Program-made: the position numbers and the translations under genes | Assembly: GCA_905183005.1 (NCBI GenBank) | Contig: CAJJDO010000040.1 | Span: 344,385-408,384, forward strand | DNA length: 64,000 nucleotides | Source of the DNA: Paramecium pentaurelia | Lineage: Eukaryota; Ciliophora; Oligohymenophorea; Peniculida; Parameciidae | Direction: 5' to 3' | Notes under the pieces: model-generated | Database searches by the model: none | Told to the model about the DNA's origin: nothing | Seen by the model: only the letters and a program-made list of their open reading frames with translations | Shown: positions 24,741-36,105 of the stretch, in pieces | How the letters are laid out: each line of letters opens with the position of its first letter | Position numbering within the stretch: the first letter of the stretch is position 1

Positions 24741-26020
24741 ATGTAAAACTTATGTGGATCCTTGTTAAACAGATGGTATAATGCCAAATTTAATCTAACT
24801 TAATATGTTTATGACATAGATAAATAGTTAAGATAATAGGATAAAATCATTTATATTTTGAATGATACAATATCAAATGATATAGACATTGAAGTAAAAT
24901 AATTTAATAAAAATATAAGTAAAGAATAGAAAAATTGAAGTAGATTTTTACTAAAATTATATGGTTTTCATATAGGAAAAATATTCCAAAATTTTAAAGT
25001 TTATATTACTTTTATTTTTAAGTCACATCATTAACTTCAGATACTGGTTGGGGATGTATGATAAGAGTTGCTTAAATGGCTTTGGCTTAAATTATAAGAT
25101 ATTATCATTCTTTTAATAAACCAGAATAATTGATAGTTTTAATTAGACATTTCATTGATGATGATGATAATGAGTTGACTGATTTTATTTAATAAACTAA
25201 CAAGAACCAAATTGAATATTATCATGCTCCATTCTCTATTTAAAAAATTGTTCATTTTGCAAAAGTTGAACTTAAAAAATAACCTGGAGATTGGTATAAA
25301 CCTGATGAAATACTTTAAACCTTAGACTATTTATTTAAATATTCCTAATGTAAATTGAATTTTAATAAAAAGACTCCTTAAATATGTAAATCTATATCAA
25401 TTATGAATGTGCTTTTATTCTATAAGATGCTATTCAATAAATGTTTAATTATAATTAAGGTAATGAAATTTGGTTGAAAGAACGTGCTAAAAATAATAAT
25501 CAATTTAATTCATAAGATTATAAAGGCATATGTGTCTTCCTTCCTGCTCGTATAGGTCTCCATAATACTAATAAGGATTATTTGGAAGTCATGAATTAAT
25601 TAATGACTTTACCTTATTTTCAAGGAATAATTGGAGGTGTTTCAAAAAGAGCTCTTTATATTGTAGGAAGAATATAAGATTATTTAATCTACTTGGATCC
25701 ACATTTTGTTTAAAATGCTTAGAATTTTGAGGATCTTTCAAAAAGTCAAGCATCTTACACTTGTTAAAATATTTAATTAATACATAATTCACTTATTGAT
25801 CCATCTATTGTTATTTGTTTATGTATTCGTAATGCACTTGAATTATTAGATTTATGGCAAATAGTATATTTTATTATTATAATTTTAGCTTTAACATTTG
25901 AAATAAGAATACTAAGAACTTTTTTTTATTTCACTTTTAGAAAGTAATAATGAATTATAAATATTAAATTCTTGTCAATATATAGATTAAGATGATGAAT
26001 TAGTAAATATTGTAAAATGA
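24741..26020 (+). CDS. ATG4: autophagy cysteine protease ATG4
   Basis: Processes and delipidates Atg8 during autophagy. The 393-residue product has the family core WFSYRKNIPKF, then SLTSDTGWGCMIRVAQMALA with catalytic Cys at residue 89, an IGLHNTN region, GIIGGVSKRALYIVGR, and IYLDPHFVQ with catalytic Asp295 and His297. It ends in an acidic tail (QDDELVNIVK). Introns: 24894-24919, 24999-25022, 25350-25372 and 25864-25888. Removing the second restores the junction just before the catalytic Cys. Length is typical of ATG4. It faces the F-BAR/TBC gene across a 54-bp divergent gap. Confidence 0.95.
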
Positions 26021-26061
26021 AAATAATATACTTTTTATTTTAATTAATATCTATTTGATAA

Positions 26062-26733
26062 ATGTAAAAATAACAAAATAAATAAACATAACCTTCTCCT
26101 TAAACAGCTAAAGTTAATTAATAATAACGAAATCCATAACCACCTCAACCTCCTAAATAAAAAGTATTCAATGCTGAAGATTATGCTAAACCTCCACATT
26201 TAACAAAAGAGGAAGTTTTAGAAGTTAAAGTATTATAAAATAATAATTTTAAGTAAGCTTTTGATATATTTGATAATGATGGATCAGGATCAATTGATCC
26301 ATAAGAATTAAGAGAAGCATTTGAAGCATCTGGAATTAAAACATATCACAATAAATTTATTTATTAAGTTTTGGGTGAATTAGATACTGATAATTCAGGA
26401 GGAATTGATTTTGAAGAATTTTTACATTTAGCTACAGCTAAAGTTAGTGATAAAGATACACGAGAATAAATACAAAAAGTATTCAATTTATATGATTGGA
26501 ATAAAGAAGGTTAATAATTTAATATATATATTAGGTAGAATCACTTGGGATGAACTTAAAAGAGTAGCTTAAGATTTAGGAGAGGAAATGACAGATGAAG
26601 AAATATAACATATGTTTAAGAAAGTATAAATAATTAATTTATTATAATATAGGCTGATTTAGATGATGATGGATTTGTTACATTTGATGATTTTTATAAT
26701 CTAATGACCTAAAAAGAATATGGAAAGTAATGA
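26062..26733 (+). CDS. centrin-like EF-hand protein, 205 residues
   Basis: Calcium-binding protein of the calmodulin/centrin family. After a Gln/Pro-rich tail of about 45 residues come four EF-hand loops: DNDGSGSIDPQE, DTDNSGGIDFEE, DWNKEGRITWDE and DLDDDGFVTFDD. Loops 1, 2 and 4 keep the calcium ligands; loop 3 is weakened (Asn and Lys substitutions). The lead-in ELREAFEASG and the EKEY-like C-terminal end fit centrins rather than calmodulin. Introns at 26510-26534 (25 nt) and 26624-26652 (29 nt). Centrins in Paramecium act at basal bodies and in the infraciliary lattice. ATG4 ends 41 bp upstream. Confidence 0.92.
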
Positions 26734-26829
26734 GATTTTACATTATTAAATAAAATAATTAATTATTCTTACATTCTTCAAGAATGCTATTATTATCACT
26801 CTTTTAATTTTGTTAATGTTACAATTTAA

Positions 26830-28680
26830 TCAAAATTGATTTCCCAATAATCTTTAAACTTTGAATTCAATTCTTTTTTTTTTTAATGCAGAATATTTGC
26901 TTTCAATTAACTATTATTGTAACTATTTAGTTCTACTCAAATCAACTTGAACAAATGGATTATTTTATGGTGTTTTCGATACAATCTAATTAACAATTAA
27001 TAATACTTAATTGGATGCTTTTAATTTAGAATTTTTATCAAAAAATTTTAAAGTCTCTTCATTTTTATTTGGTTATGTTTTATTTCTTTGTCTTACTTAT
27101 GTCAAATTACCTTTAAAATAATTAGTTACATCATCATTAACTTCTGTTTTTAATCCCTATTCTATCTCTTTTTTTGGTTATAACTTTATATTTCCTTATA
27201 ATTTAGAATTCTTTCTACTTTAAATCCTTATATATAGATATATTTATAAATATACTTAGAATCTAATAAACCATTATTTACTAATTATGGATAATCATTA
27301 TATTTCTCTTAAACTGAATATGTCTTTTAACGTGTATTATCAATTTAAACACTAACTCGTTTTGATTATACAGATAAATTAATTTTCTTAAACTTTTATG
27401 AATTCTAAGTTTATAAATAAGGAGAATTATCTATTCTTGATCTCAATTTTTATTATCTAAATTCATATTTATCAAAATTTGGAGATCCTTATTATGAAGG
27501 TTAAAATTTAACAATAGTTTATCTTTTTTAATTTATATCCAACTTTAAATTAGCAATATTTTGAATATTCTGAAAGAAATTCTTTCTATATGGTTAATTT
27601 TGTTTTTTTTGTAATAAAAAATAAATTGTAGTTAAAGTATTATGTTTATTTGCATGTAATTAAAAAGAAATTTAATTTTGAGAATAACCCATTTCTATCA
27701 TTTTCTATATTATAATTTAATCATCTAAGTTTAAATTCTTTCTTTATAAAGGAGGTTACATTAAAAAAAAAGGATGTTATTTAATTTAATCAAAATTTAA
27801 TCTTTTATCTGGATCCTTAACAAGTATCTTTGTTAATATATCTATTGCATTAGGTGATAAATGAGTAGGTTTTTCAAAATCACTAGTTTTAATTAATTAA
27901 TATAATTCTTTTGTGTTTTCATGTTCAAATGGCAAATAACCACAAAGCATTGCAAATAAGATTATTCCACAACTCCAAATATCACTTTTTAAACCTTCAT
28001 ATTATTTACCAACTTTTTATTTAAATAATGTATATACCTAACATTTCTGGAGCTGCATAACAAGGAGAACCACAAGCTGTTTTCAATAGTTCTCCCTTTG
28101 TAATAGAAATAAAACTCAATCCAAAGTCAGCAATTTTCAATTATTTATTTTCATCTAATAATAGATTCTCTGGTTTCAAATCTCGATGTGTAATATTGTT
28201 ACTATGCAAGTATTCTATTGCAAAAATAATCTACTAGAAAAAGCGTACTGCAACATGTTCAGGTAGGCTAATTCAATTAGGATTCACATTACTATTTTTT
28301 CTTTATTATGTAATCATACAACTCTCCCCCTCTCACATATTCCATAACTAAATAAACTGACTATTCTGATTCTAAAATCTTAAATCAATCAAGTTATTAC
28401 TTCATATAATTTTATTACATTTGGATGATTGACTTTTCTCAAAATCATTATTTCTCTCTAGACTCTCATTAAATCAAATTAATTCTCTATTCGGTTCTTC
28501 TCAAGAACTTTAATGGCAACCTAATAAATATAAAATAACTTTTACATATTCATCTGTTATTGTATGATAACCTAATTTCACCTTTCCAAAAGTTCCTTAA
28601 CCCAATGTACGCTCTTGTTAAATTGATTATAATTTACATAAAATGTAGTTTTGTACTTATTAATAGGCTTCTTGCTCCAT
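26830..28680 (-). CDS. AMPK/SNF1-related protein kinase with UBA-like segment, 567 residues
   Basis: Serine/threonine kinase of the SNF1/AMPK branch. Visible: glycine loop TLGQGTFGKVKLGY, VAIKVLEK, ITHRDLKPENLLL, IADFGLSF, an activation loop with CGSPCYAAPEML, and FDQIKQHPFF at the domain end. It is followed at about residue 300 by a UBA-like motif (IEMGYSQNQISFQL), typical of AMPK-related kinases. The remaining about 240 residues are basic and Ser/Gln-rich. Introns: 28521-28545, 28379-28400, 28268-28292, 28013-28037, 27227-27255 and 26986-27006. The last is 21 nt and in frame, so its splicing is inferred. Regulation is probably by activation-loop phosphorylation. Confidence 0.92.
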
Positions 28681-28885
28681 TAAAATTAAATAATAATTAA
28701 TTAACTGCATTTATCAAAACTTCATTGAACAATTTTTATTATTCATATTATATATCATATATTCAATAAATCATAAAATTGCTTATAACTTACCTATTTA
28801 TTAGATAATTATAGTCAAAGAATTGATAAAAATTGAATTAAAAAAATGTTCGATTAAATATTTATATATTTATCACATTCTTATA

Positions 28886-28954
28886 TCACTTACGTGCCTT
28901 ACGTCTTTTTCTCTTGAGTCTTCGCATTCTCTTTTTTCTCCACTTTTCTCTCAT
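28886..28954 (-). CDS. RPL41: 60S ribosomal protein eL41 (22 residues)
   Basis: Tiny basic peptide: MREKWRKKRMRRLKRKRRKA then RK and TGA. It matches the universally conserved eL41 helix, which sits in the ribosome between the subunits. Most eukaryotes have 25 residues; here it is three shorter at the C-terminus. No intron is needed. The GC-rich codons contrast sharply with the surrounding AT-rich intergenic DNA, which makes the gene easy to see despite its size. Confidence 0.95.
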   Translation of the reverse strand: MREKWRKKRMRRLKRKRRKARK

Positions 28955-29282
28955 TATTTATTTTAATTAATGAATAAAGATTTTAATTTTTTAATTTATA
29001 TGTTTCATTTTTAGTATAAATGTTTGGTTATTATAAATGAATTCTAAATTGAGATTCCCTTATTTGTATAATGATTCTTTATAAATATAATAATATTGTA
29101 AATCCTCATCTTCTAAATATAAATATCAGATAGATTTCATAAAATATTATATCATTCAAAGATATATTTTTAATCTTTAATATATCCTTTTACAATTCTT
29201 GATTTATTGTTTAATATTCAAATAAATACAATGAATTTGATGAATTTTTATAATTAATTTTATTCATAATTTATTATTAAAT
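28955..29282. other. divergent intergenic region, no gene seen
   Basis: About 330 bp, almost pure A and T, between the eL41 start and the next plus-strand start. It should carry the promoter of the strongly expressed eL41 gene; no specific element is recognised. Confidence 0.5.
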
Positions 29283-32219
29283 ATGTCAAACATCTATGTT
29301 ACTACAAGTAACATTAATAATGTTTCATCAACTTAAAGAAAAAGAATATTTGATAACACTCAACCAAATTAAGTTCAAAATCATTTACAATTACCAACTT
29401 AAAAACAACCTGATTTAAGTGTTAATTCATTGAATATTGATCCTGAACTTTCTTATATTGCACCAATTGAAATTGAGTAATAAAAGCCTTCTTCTAGAAT
29501 TGAAGGTTAAATAAAAAGCGAAATTAGAAATGATTAAATATCTTAAGAAGATCCTGCAAAACAAAGTTTATTGAAAGATGTTTAATTAGAGAATTTAGAA
29601 AATATTTTCACATTATTTAGATCAACAGTACCAATGAATTAATCTAATCTATAATCTTCAAGATTAATGACATCAAATGTAGAGCCTTAATATTACTAAT
29701 AATTAGAAATTGATGCAGAAAATATAAGAGATCGTATTAAAATGGAAGGAAGAACAGTGCATACTATTATTGAAAAGCATAGTAAAATAAAATAATAAAA
29801 ATTAAATGTTACTTAATAACTTAAAAATATACAATCTAAATTAATTTAGTATGATTAATGTACATCTTATTCAAAATTTTAAAGAGAAATCAAATATGAA
29901 TTTAATCAATTTGAATCAAAAGCTGATGAATTAAGAGATATATTTAATGAAGCATTTAATTTTATGTCAGTTATTTCAGTGGCAGCCTATGAAAGATTGC
30001 ATAAACCTTTTGATGAATCAGAAATAGTAAGTGAAGCTGAATTTACATCAGTTTCCTTAAAACATTTCTCAGATATAGAATTAATTGCCAAAGAGTATGA
30101 ATAAATTCTCTCTGAAAAAAGAAGGTAAATAGTATTCACTAAAATTTAGATTGGGAAATATCAATCAAAATCATTAGCAATATAAATCTATTTGTTCAAA
30201 ATTATTACAATTAATTAAATCATTTCCATAATTAGAATAAGAGTTTTAACAAAAAATGATTAATTTATAAAGAGTATCTTCAATATATTTTAAAGGGGTT
30301 TCAAGAGATATCTAAATATGTTTATCAAATTATTAGTTAATTATTTAAGATTATAGGCTATCATTAGCTTCAATTGATAAAATTGCTATTCATAAAGATT
30401 TATTATAAGAATATTTTGATAGCTTTGATTATTATTAATATCTAATTTTTTATTTAAATTAATAACCTTAAAATTACAAAGATAACTATTATTAATTTAA
30501 ATACTAAAAGGATGAAATTAAATTTATACATGTTAATTAGAGTAAATATTTTTTTGCAATGAAGAATAAGATATATTAGAAATCTTGTTTATATATCGAT
30601 AACATTCAAAATTAAATAAATTCATAGAAAACAGCAGTGCAATTCATAATTCCTTTGATAGATTAATTTAAAAAATATAAAAATAACAATTTTTAGGACT
30701 TTTTTGATTAAATATTCAATAATCTATAATAATCCATATCCAAGGATTAATGGCAACATCTTATTAATCTATACTAAGAAGTCTAATAATCTAAATGTAC
30801 ACTTAAAAAATTACTAGTAAAATTAAACACAATATAATAATAACACCCTAGTTTAAGTGAATTTAAAGAGAAATTTATTAGAAAAATAGAGACAGAGCTT
30901 AAATTTATAGATTCTTTAAATCCAAAAGTAGAACCATATTTAAATATTCAAGATATTGATACACATGTTTAATATTTGACATTTAAAGAAAACTATTAAA
31001 AATAACGATAAATTATAGATTTAAAAATACAAGAAATAATTGTTAATTTACCTTAATAATTATAATTAAGTGATATTGAGAGTTAAAATTTGAAAAAAAT
31101 AAACATTGAAAAATTCTTTAGTTTATCACATTAATTGGAATAAACAGCTATAAGATTATAAAGAAAGAAGGTTTCTATAGATGTTGAACATATTAGGTTA
31201 TAATTATAATAGGATATAATATTTGAAAAAGATGTTATATGTTTATTAGAATCTATGTAATATTTACATACTGGAAATTTATAAATGATTGTTGAGGATT
31301 TTAATGAAATAGATTAGAAGAATAACAATAGTTCTTTATAGTAATTAATAGAAGTAATTATAGAAAGTGAAAAAAGAATTGAATTAATACAAAGTGATAA
31401 ATTACAAGATATTAAATAAGTTTAAGTATAAGGATTTAAATGGATATTAAATTTATTTAAATAATATGATTAATTTAGAAAAGTATTTATTCTTAAATAT
31501 AAAGAATTTAATTAAACTCATATTCCAAATGTAGAAAGAAGAATAAATTGAATATTCAAGAACTATTGATATTTCAAATTTTGAAGACTTTATTGCTATA
31601 AATAGATTTAGTCATTTATTCTATTATCTTAATTAATATCCAAGAAAATATTAACATTGGGCTTAAATAAAGAATGAATTAATTAAAGTAATAATAAGTT
31701 CATTTAAAATTTCAAATAAGAAAGTGATGGAAAAAATAGATGTTTTAGGAGGAGATAAGCCAATAAATTTACTTTAATTTGATTAAGATAATACAGAGAG
31801 AATATTAAAATGGTTTTAATTAGAATAAAATCATTCCAATATAGCCAAAGCTGTATTATTATATTAAGGTTACAAAAAGACTAAAATGTCAAATTCTCAA
31901 TTTTCTTCTCCATATTAATAATAGGATTAAAAATAAAGACAATTAATTGAAATTTAGACAAAGATGTTTGATGTTATTAATAAATTAAAAGATTAAATAG
32001 AAATTCTTCCTTGTGAAGTAAAATTTGCATATCATAATGCAGTGGATTCATATACAGAAGAAGAATTAGATAAGATTATTTTTACTGAATTATAAGAGGA
32101 ATGGGTCTTAGATTATATGGAAAAAGGATAAGACCTATCTTTTTTGGCAGATTTATAAAATAATTCAGGTATCTTTGATACTATATTATTAAATTAAAGT
32201 TTAATATTTATCAATTTGA
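29283..32219 (+). CDS. large hydrophilic protein, 952 residues, function unknown
   Basis: Spliced frame of 953 codons with introns at 30125-30149 (25 nt), 31483-31504 (22 nt) and 32169-32199 (31 nt). The first about 180 residues are Gln/Asn/Ser-rich and disordered; the rest is predominantly helical with scattered coiled-coil stretches (for example around the EIERLI-like segments) and many Tyr and Leu. No signal peptide, membrane segment, kinase or zinc motif. It reads coherently throughout, so the model is firm, but I recognise no domain. It converges with the IQ/DUF4378 gene (149 bp between stops). Confidence 0.75.
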
Positions 32220-32368
32220 ATTAGATATTGCAGTAATATTATTTATTTAATATTTAGAACATAAAATGAAATTGATGTTAAATAAATAAGAAGTAATCTT
32301 TTCTAAGTAATTAAACATTAGACATGAATAAATTAAAACAACTGAATTTAATATATTCAACAAAAATA

Positions 32369-35300
32369 TCATTTCTTAAACATCTCATATGCTACTTCTT
32401 CAATAAGATAATCAAATAATAGATCTGATAAATCTATTGAAATTTCTGTAGTCTCTTCATCATAATTTGTCCATTTATCTTCATTATCTATAATCTACAA
32501 TTCTCAAATTTAAATTATACATCTAATGTTAACATTCTATAGAGTCTATCTTCTCTTATTTATGCTATGGTTTCTTAATCTAATTACATAGATTTTGGAA
32601 ATGGCGAATCTTCTTTATCAACCAATATCCCTGTCATATAATGACTCCAATCTATGACTTTTTCTGAAGCTTTCCTAATAATTTCAGGAATATCAGTCAA
32701 TTAATTTTCCCTTGCTCTTAATCTAGTTGGATCAGATTTCCATAAAAATGGTTATCCAATTAGACCATATGGTCTAAAATAATCAAGTGCTTCAGTTAAA
32801 GAATCAAAGATTGCTTTATTATGAATATGTTCTAATTCAATTATTAGTTTATTTTGATGGTTAATAATTCTTTATTCCATTAAATATCTTTCAAATTTAC
32901 CAAATAACTCTACACTTAGAATTATTTAATGCTAATTTCCATTTGAATCAAAATCTGACTCTGCTGAATCTCGAATTGGTTAAAGAAACTTTAGCATTAA
33001 TTTTGATGATGGACCCAATGGTAAATTGATAACTCTTTAGATTTAAATCATTACATTATCTAAAATTATATATCATTAATTATTTTACCTATTAAATACT
33101 CTTCCAAATATTTGAGATATTATTTAATTTAAGCAACATTTGTTTTCAATCCCTAAATCTTTTGCTCTTTTGGCTAAACAATTTAATTCTTTGTATTTAA
33201 TTAAGACTTGCTGATTATTTCATATAAATCTATTCCATATCTTTGCATTTCTGTATAAAAAGTATTTACTTCCTCTTATATTAACATATTTGAAATCAAA
33301 ATAGAATAAGAATCAGCACATTTCTCTGATATCTTTTAAGGTTCTTTTAATTGTTCAACATTTCTTACAAATTAAGATTAGGCCAATTTTTTTAGATTAA
33401 ATGGTTCAGGACAAATTAATTCTTACTCTTCTAATATATTATTACTTTTTCTCTATATTGTAACTACATCATCATATGCCTTATTTTTATCATCTTATAA
33501 AGATTACTACATTTGAGAATTTGATATTTAAATATCTATTATTGAATTCTTTAAAGAATTTTCAGAAAAGTTTACAGATTCTTAACTTAATGTATCAACT
33601 ATTTTTATATATGTTTATGAATTTTATGAGGACATCATTTATTTTACAAATTATAAATCTCTTTAAGTTTTTACAATAGCATCAAATACACTTTATTATC
33701 CCTTAAGAATTTCCCTCTTTTTTTACTCTAAATCTGTTTTTTATTTATTAACCCATTTCTCTATTTTCCTTTATTAAACTTCAAATGTTCTAGGGGATAT
33801 TTAATTATTTTAAAAAGCTTTATCAATTTACTTTAAAGATTATTATTGTCTTTATTAAACTGCTTCTTCTCTTAAAGCAATTAATTAATCCATCTTGTCT
33901 CTCTACATAAGTTCTTTAAACTTATTCATAACAAAGTCTTAAAATGATGTTTATTCAAACAATCCTTTATCTTATTAAAATGATTATTCACCTTCTTATG
34001 AAAGACTCTTTAATAATGATTCTGAACCAAAAGCACATCTAATTTCTCCAATATCAACCTTATTCTCCTCCTCTTACTCTTCAACATCTATTGATAATTT
34101 ACTAATTTTTCTTGATTTTTAATTCCCAATAGATTCATCTTGAGAATTTTAATATGATTTCTTAATTTTTTCAGGAGTATGCTCAGATATTATTTGTAAC
34201 TACATATTTTTAAATTTATTTGAAACTTAATTCAATTAATTAAATTAATTTGGTTTGCAATCAATATCATCTTAAAAGTTTTCTATAAATCTTTAATATT
34301 AATTTGTTTCAATATTTTTTTTTATTTCTTTTTAATTATCTATTTAAGAATTGGGCCTAGAGTGACTTAAAAAGCTAGATTCATCTATAAGTTAAGAATT
34401 ATCTATTGAACCTTTCTTGAGAAATCCAAATTTAATTAATTTATTAATTTGAGATTTGGTTAAACTTTATAAATTTAATCCATCCTTAGTTTTATTAATG
34501 TCTATTTTTTATTAGAATTTAGATTCAAAAATCATCTTTCGTACTTTATATCCTTTCCATATTTTTTAAATGATCAATGCAGCCTAATTTTCAACAGACT
34601 AATTATTCTAAGGTAAAGTAATCTTCTTACAATTTTCTTTTTTTATATAATACTCTTCATTATAATTTTCAGGATAAGAACATTAAAATATGTTTTTTTC
34701 TTCAATTTATTAAGCTTCTTCTTTATCAGAATAAGTATCTAGAATATTTTTTTAACTATAAAAACTATCATCCAAATCTTAAATATTTTATTCTCCATCA
34801 CTATCATTAGGAATATTATTATTGCTTGAATTACTCATAAATTTATATAGAGATGAATGAGGTTTTGATTAATTTTTTGATGAATTACATACTAATTTAT
34901 TATTATTTAGTAAATTCTCATCAATATTTTAATATTATAAAACTATTCTTTTTTGTTTCTAACCTTTATTGAATTTCAATTATAAATTAGATGCTTCAAA
35001 TAAGGTACCAGTTTTTTCATGAAGAGAACCTGTTCTTATTCTATTATTTTAAATTGGTTTATTATGCTAACCTTATGAGAGACTTCTATTCCTTTTTTAT
35101 ATGTTTTAAGCAGGACTAGGATAATGTATCTAACTCATTTTCAATCGATTATGTACAATGTTCAAATTTTTAGGTTTATTTACTAACTTTTTATATTATT
35201 ATTGTAAAGCAGTTGATATTTTTTATTTTTTATTAGATTGATTCTCATCATGAAAAGATTTTTTCTCTAGCTTAATAAATCATATTACTTTTAATCATAG

Positions 35301-35775
35301 ACTTAATATTCTTTTCTGCTTATTGGTTTAAAAATGATGTGCCAATTTATTATCTCCTTTCTTTAAGGTCAACAGTTGTTCTTGTATTTCGACGTTACAT
35401 CGCATTAAAATATTTTTGTTATTCAGCTATTATGTAATTACGTAGTCTTTGCTAATTAACACCCCATGGAATAACTTATGAAATAGACTTTTTTGTTTTA
35501 AAACCACTTTTTTGTATTTCAGTTTTTGATTTTTATGAAGATTTCTTAGATTTTTTCTTCTTCTTTTTCTTAATTTTGTTAGGTGTAACTATTTGACTAG
35601 GATTTAATTTGCTGGCCATGAAAATATCTTATTAATTTGATTCTGTAATTCCTTGTAATTTAGTTTCATTTATGGTCATTCTCTGTTTTATTTGACCTTC
35701 AACCTTGCATCCAGTAATCTTGTCTAAATTAAAGAATTTAATACTGTTTGGGTTGCTTGTTTTAGGTTTGAGCAT
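32369..35775 (-). CDS. IQ-motif and DUF4378-like protein, 1,111 residues (candidate centrosomal/microtubule protein)
   Basis: Starts MLKPKTSNPNSIKFFN and includes a Lys-rich patch (KKKKKKKSKKSS near residue 75). A single IQ motif AALIIQKIWKGYKVRKM marks a calmodulin- or centrin-binding site near the middle. The C-terminal end (WTNYDEETTEISIDL, DLLFDYLIEEVAYEMF) closely follows the DUF4378 pattern found in CAP350-like centrosomal and plant TRM proteins. Introns: 35267-35288, 33060-33088 and 32479-32498 (20 nt, the shortest in the window). Centrosomal function is an inference from these two motifs; the rest is low-complexity and helical. Confidence 0.75.
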
Positions 35776-36105
35776 TTAATTTATAACAACCAATTAAAAA
35801 TATTAAAGAAAGTTTATAAATTATCCTAATTTGGCACAAAGAATTTATTATATTTATTGATAATTCAAATACTAATTGAATTTATCATATTTATCAAAAT
35901 TAAAGTAGTATAAGGATATTTGTTATTCTGTAAACAAATTATGATGAATTTATATTTAAAAATAAATTCTAATATTATATATATAAGAAAGAAAGTATAT
36001 ATTAATTTAGATATAATATGTTGGAATAGTTAAGTAATAAGATTGATTAGTTTTTATTGTATTGTATAAATTAACGATCTTTATTAATAATTATTTGAAT
36101 TTAAA
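35776..36105. promoter_or_regulatory. divergent intergenic region between two large cytoskeletal-type genes
   Basis: 330 bp, strongly AT-rich, holding both upstream regions. No TATA-like element can be singled out in such composition and no coding frame is convincing. Confidence 0.45.

Noticed and set aside
26786..27690. Plus-strand Phe/Leu/Tyr-rich frames that looked like a broken secreted protein gene
   Set aside because: They are antisense to the C-terminal half of the AMPK-type kinase, whose minus-strand frame is continuous and of clear coding quality.
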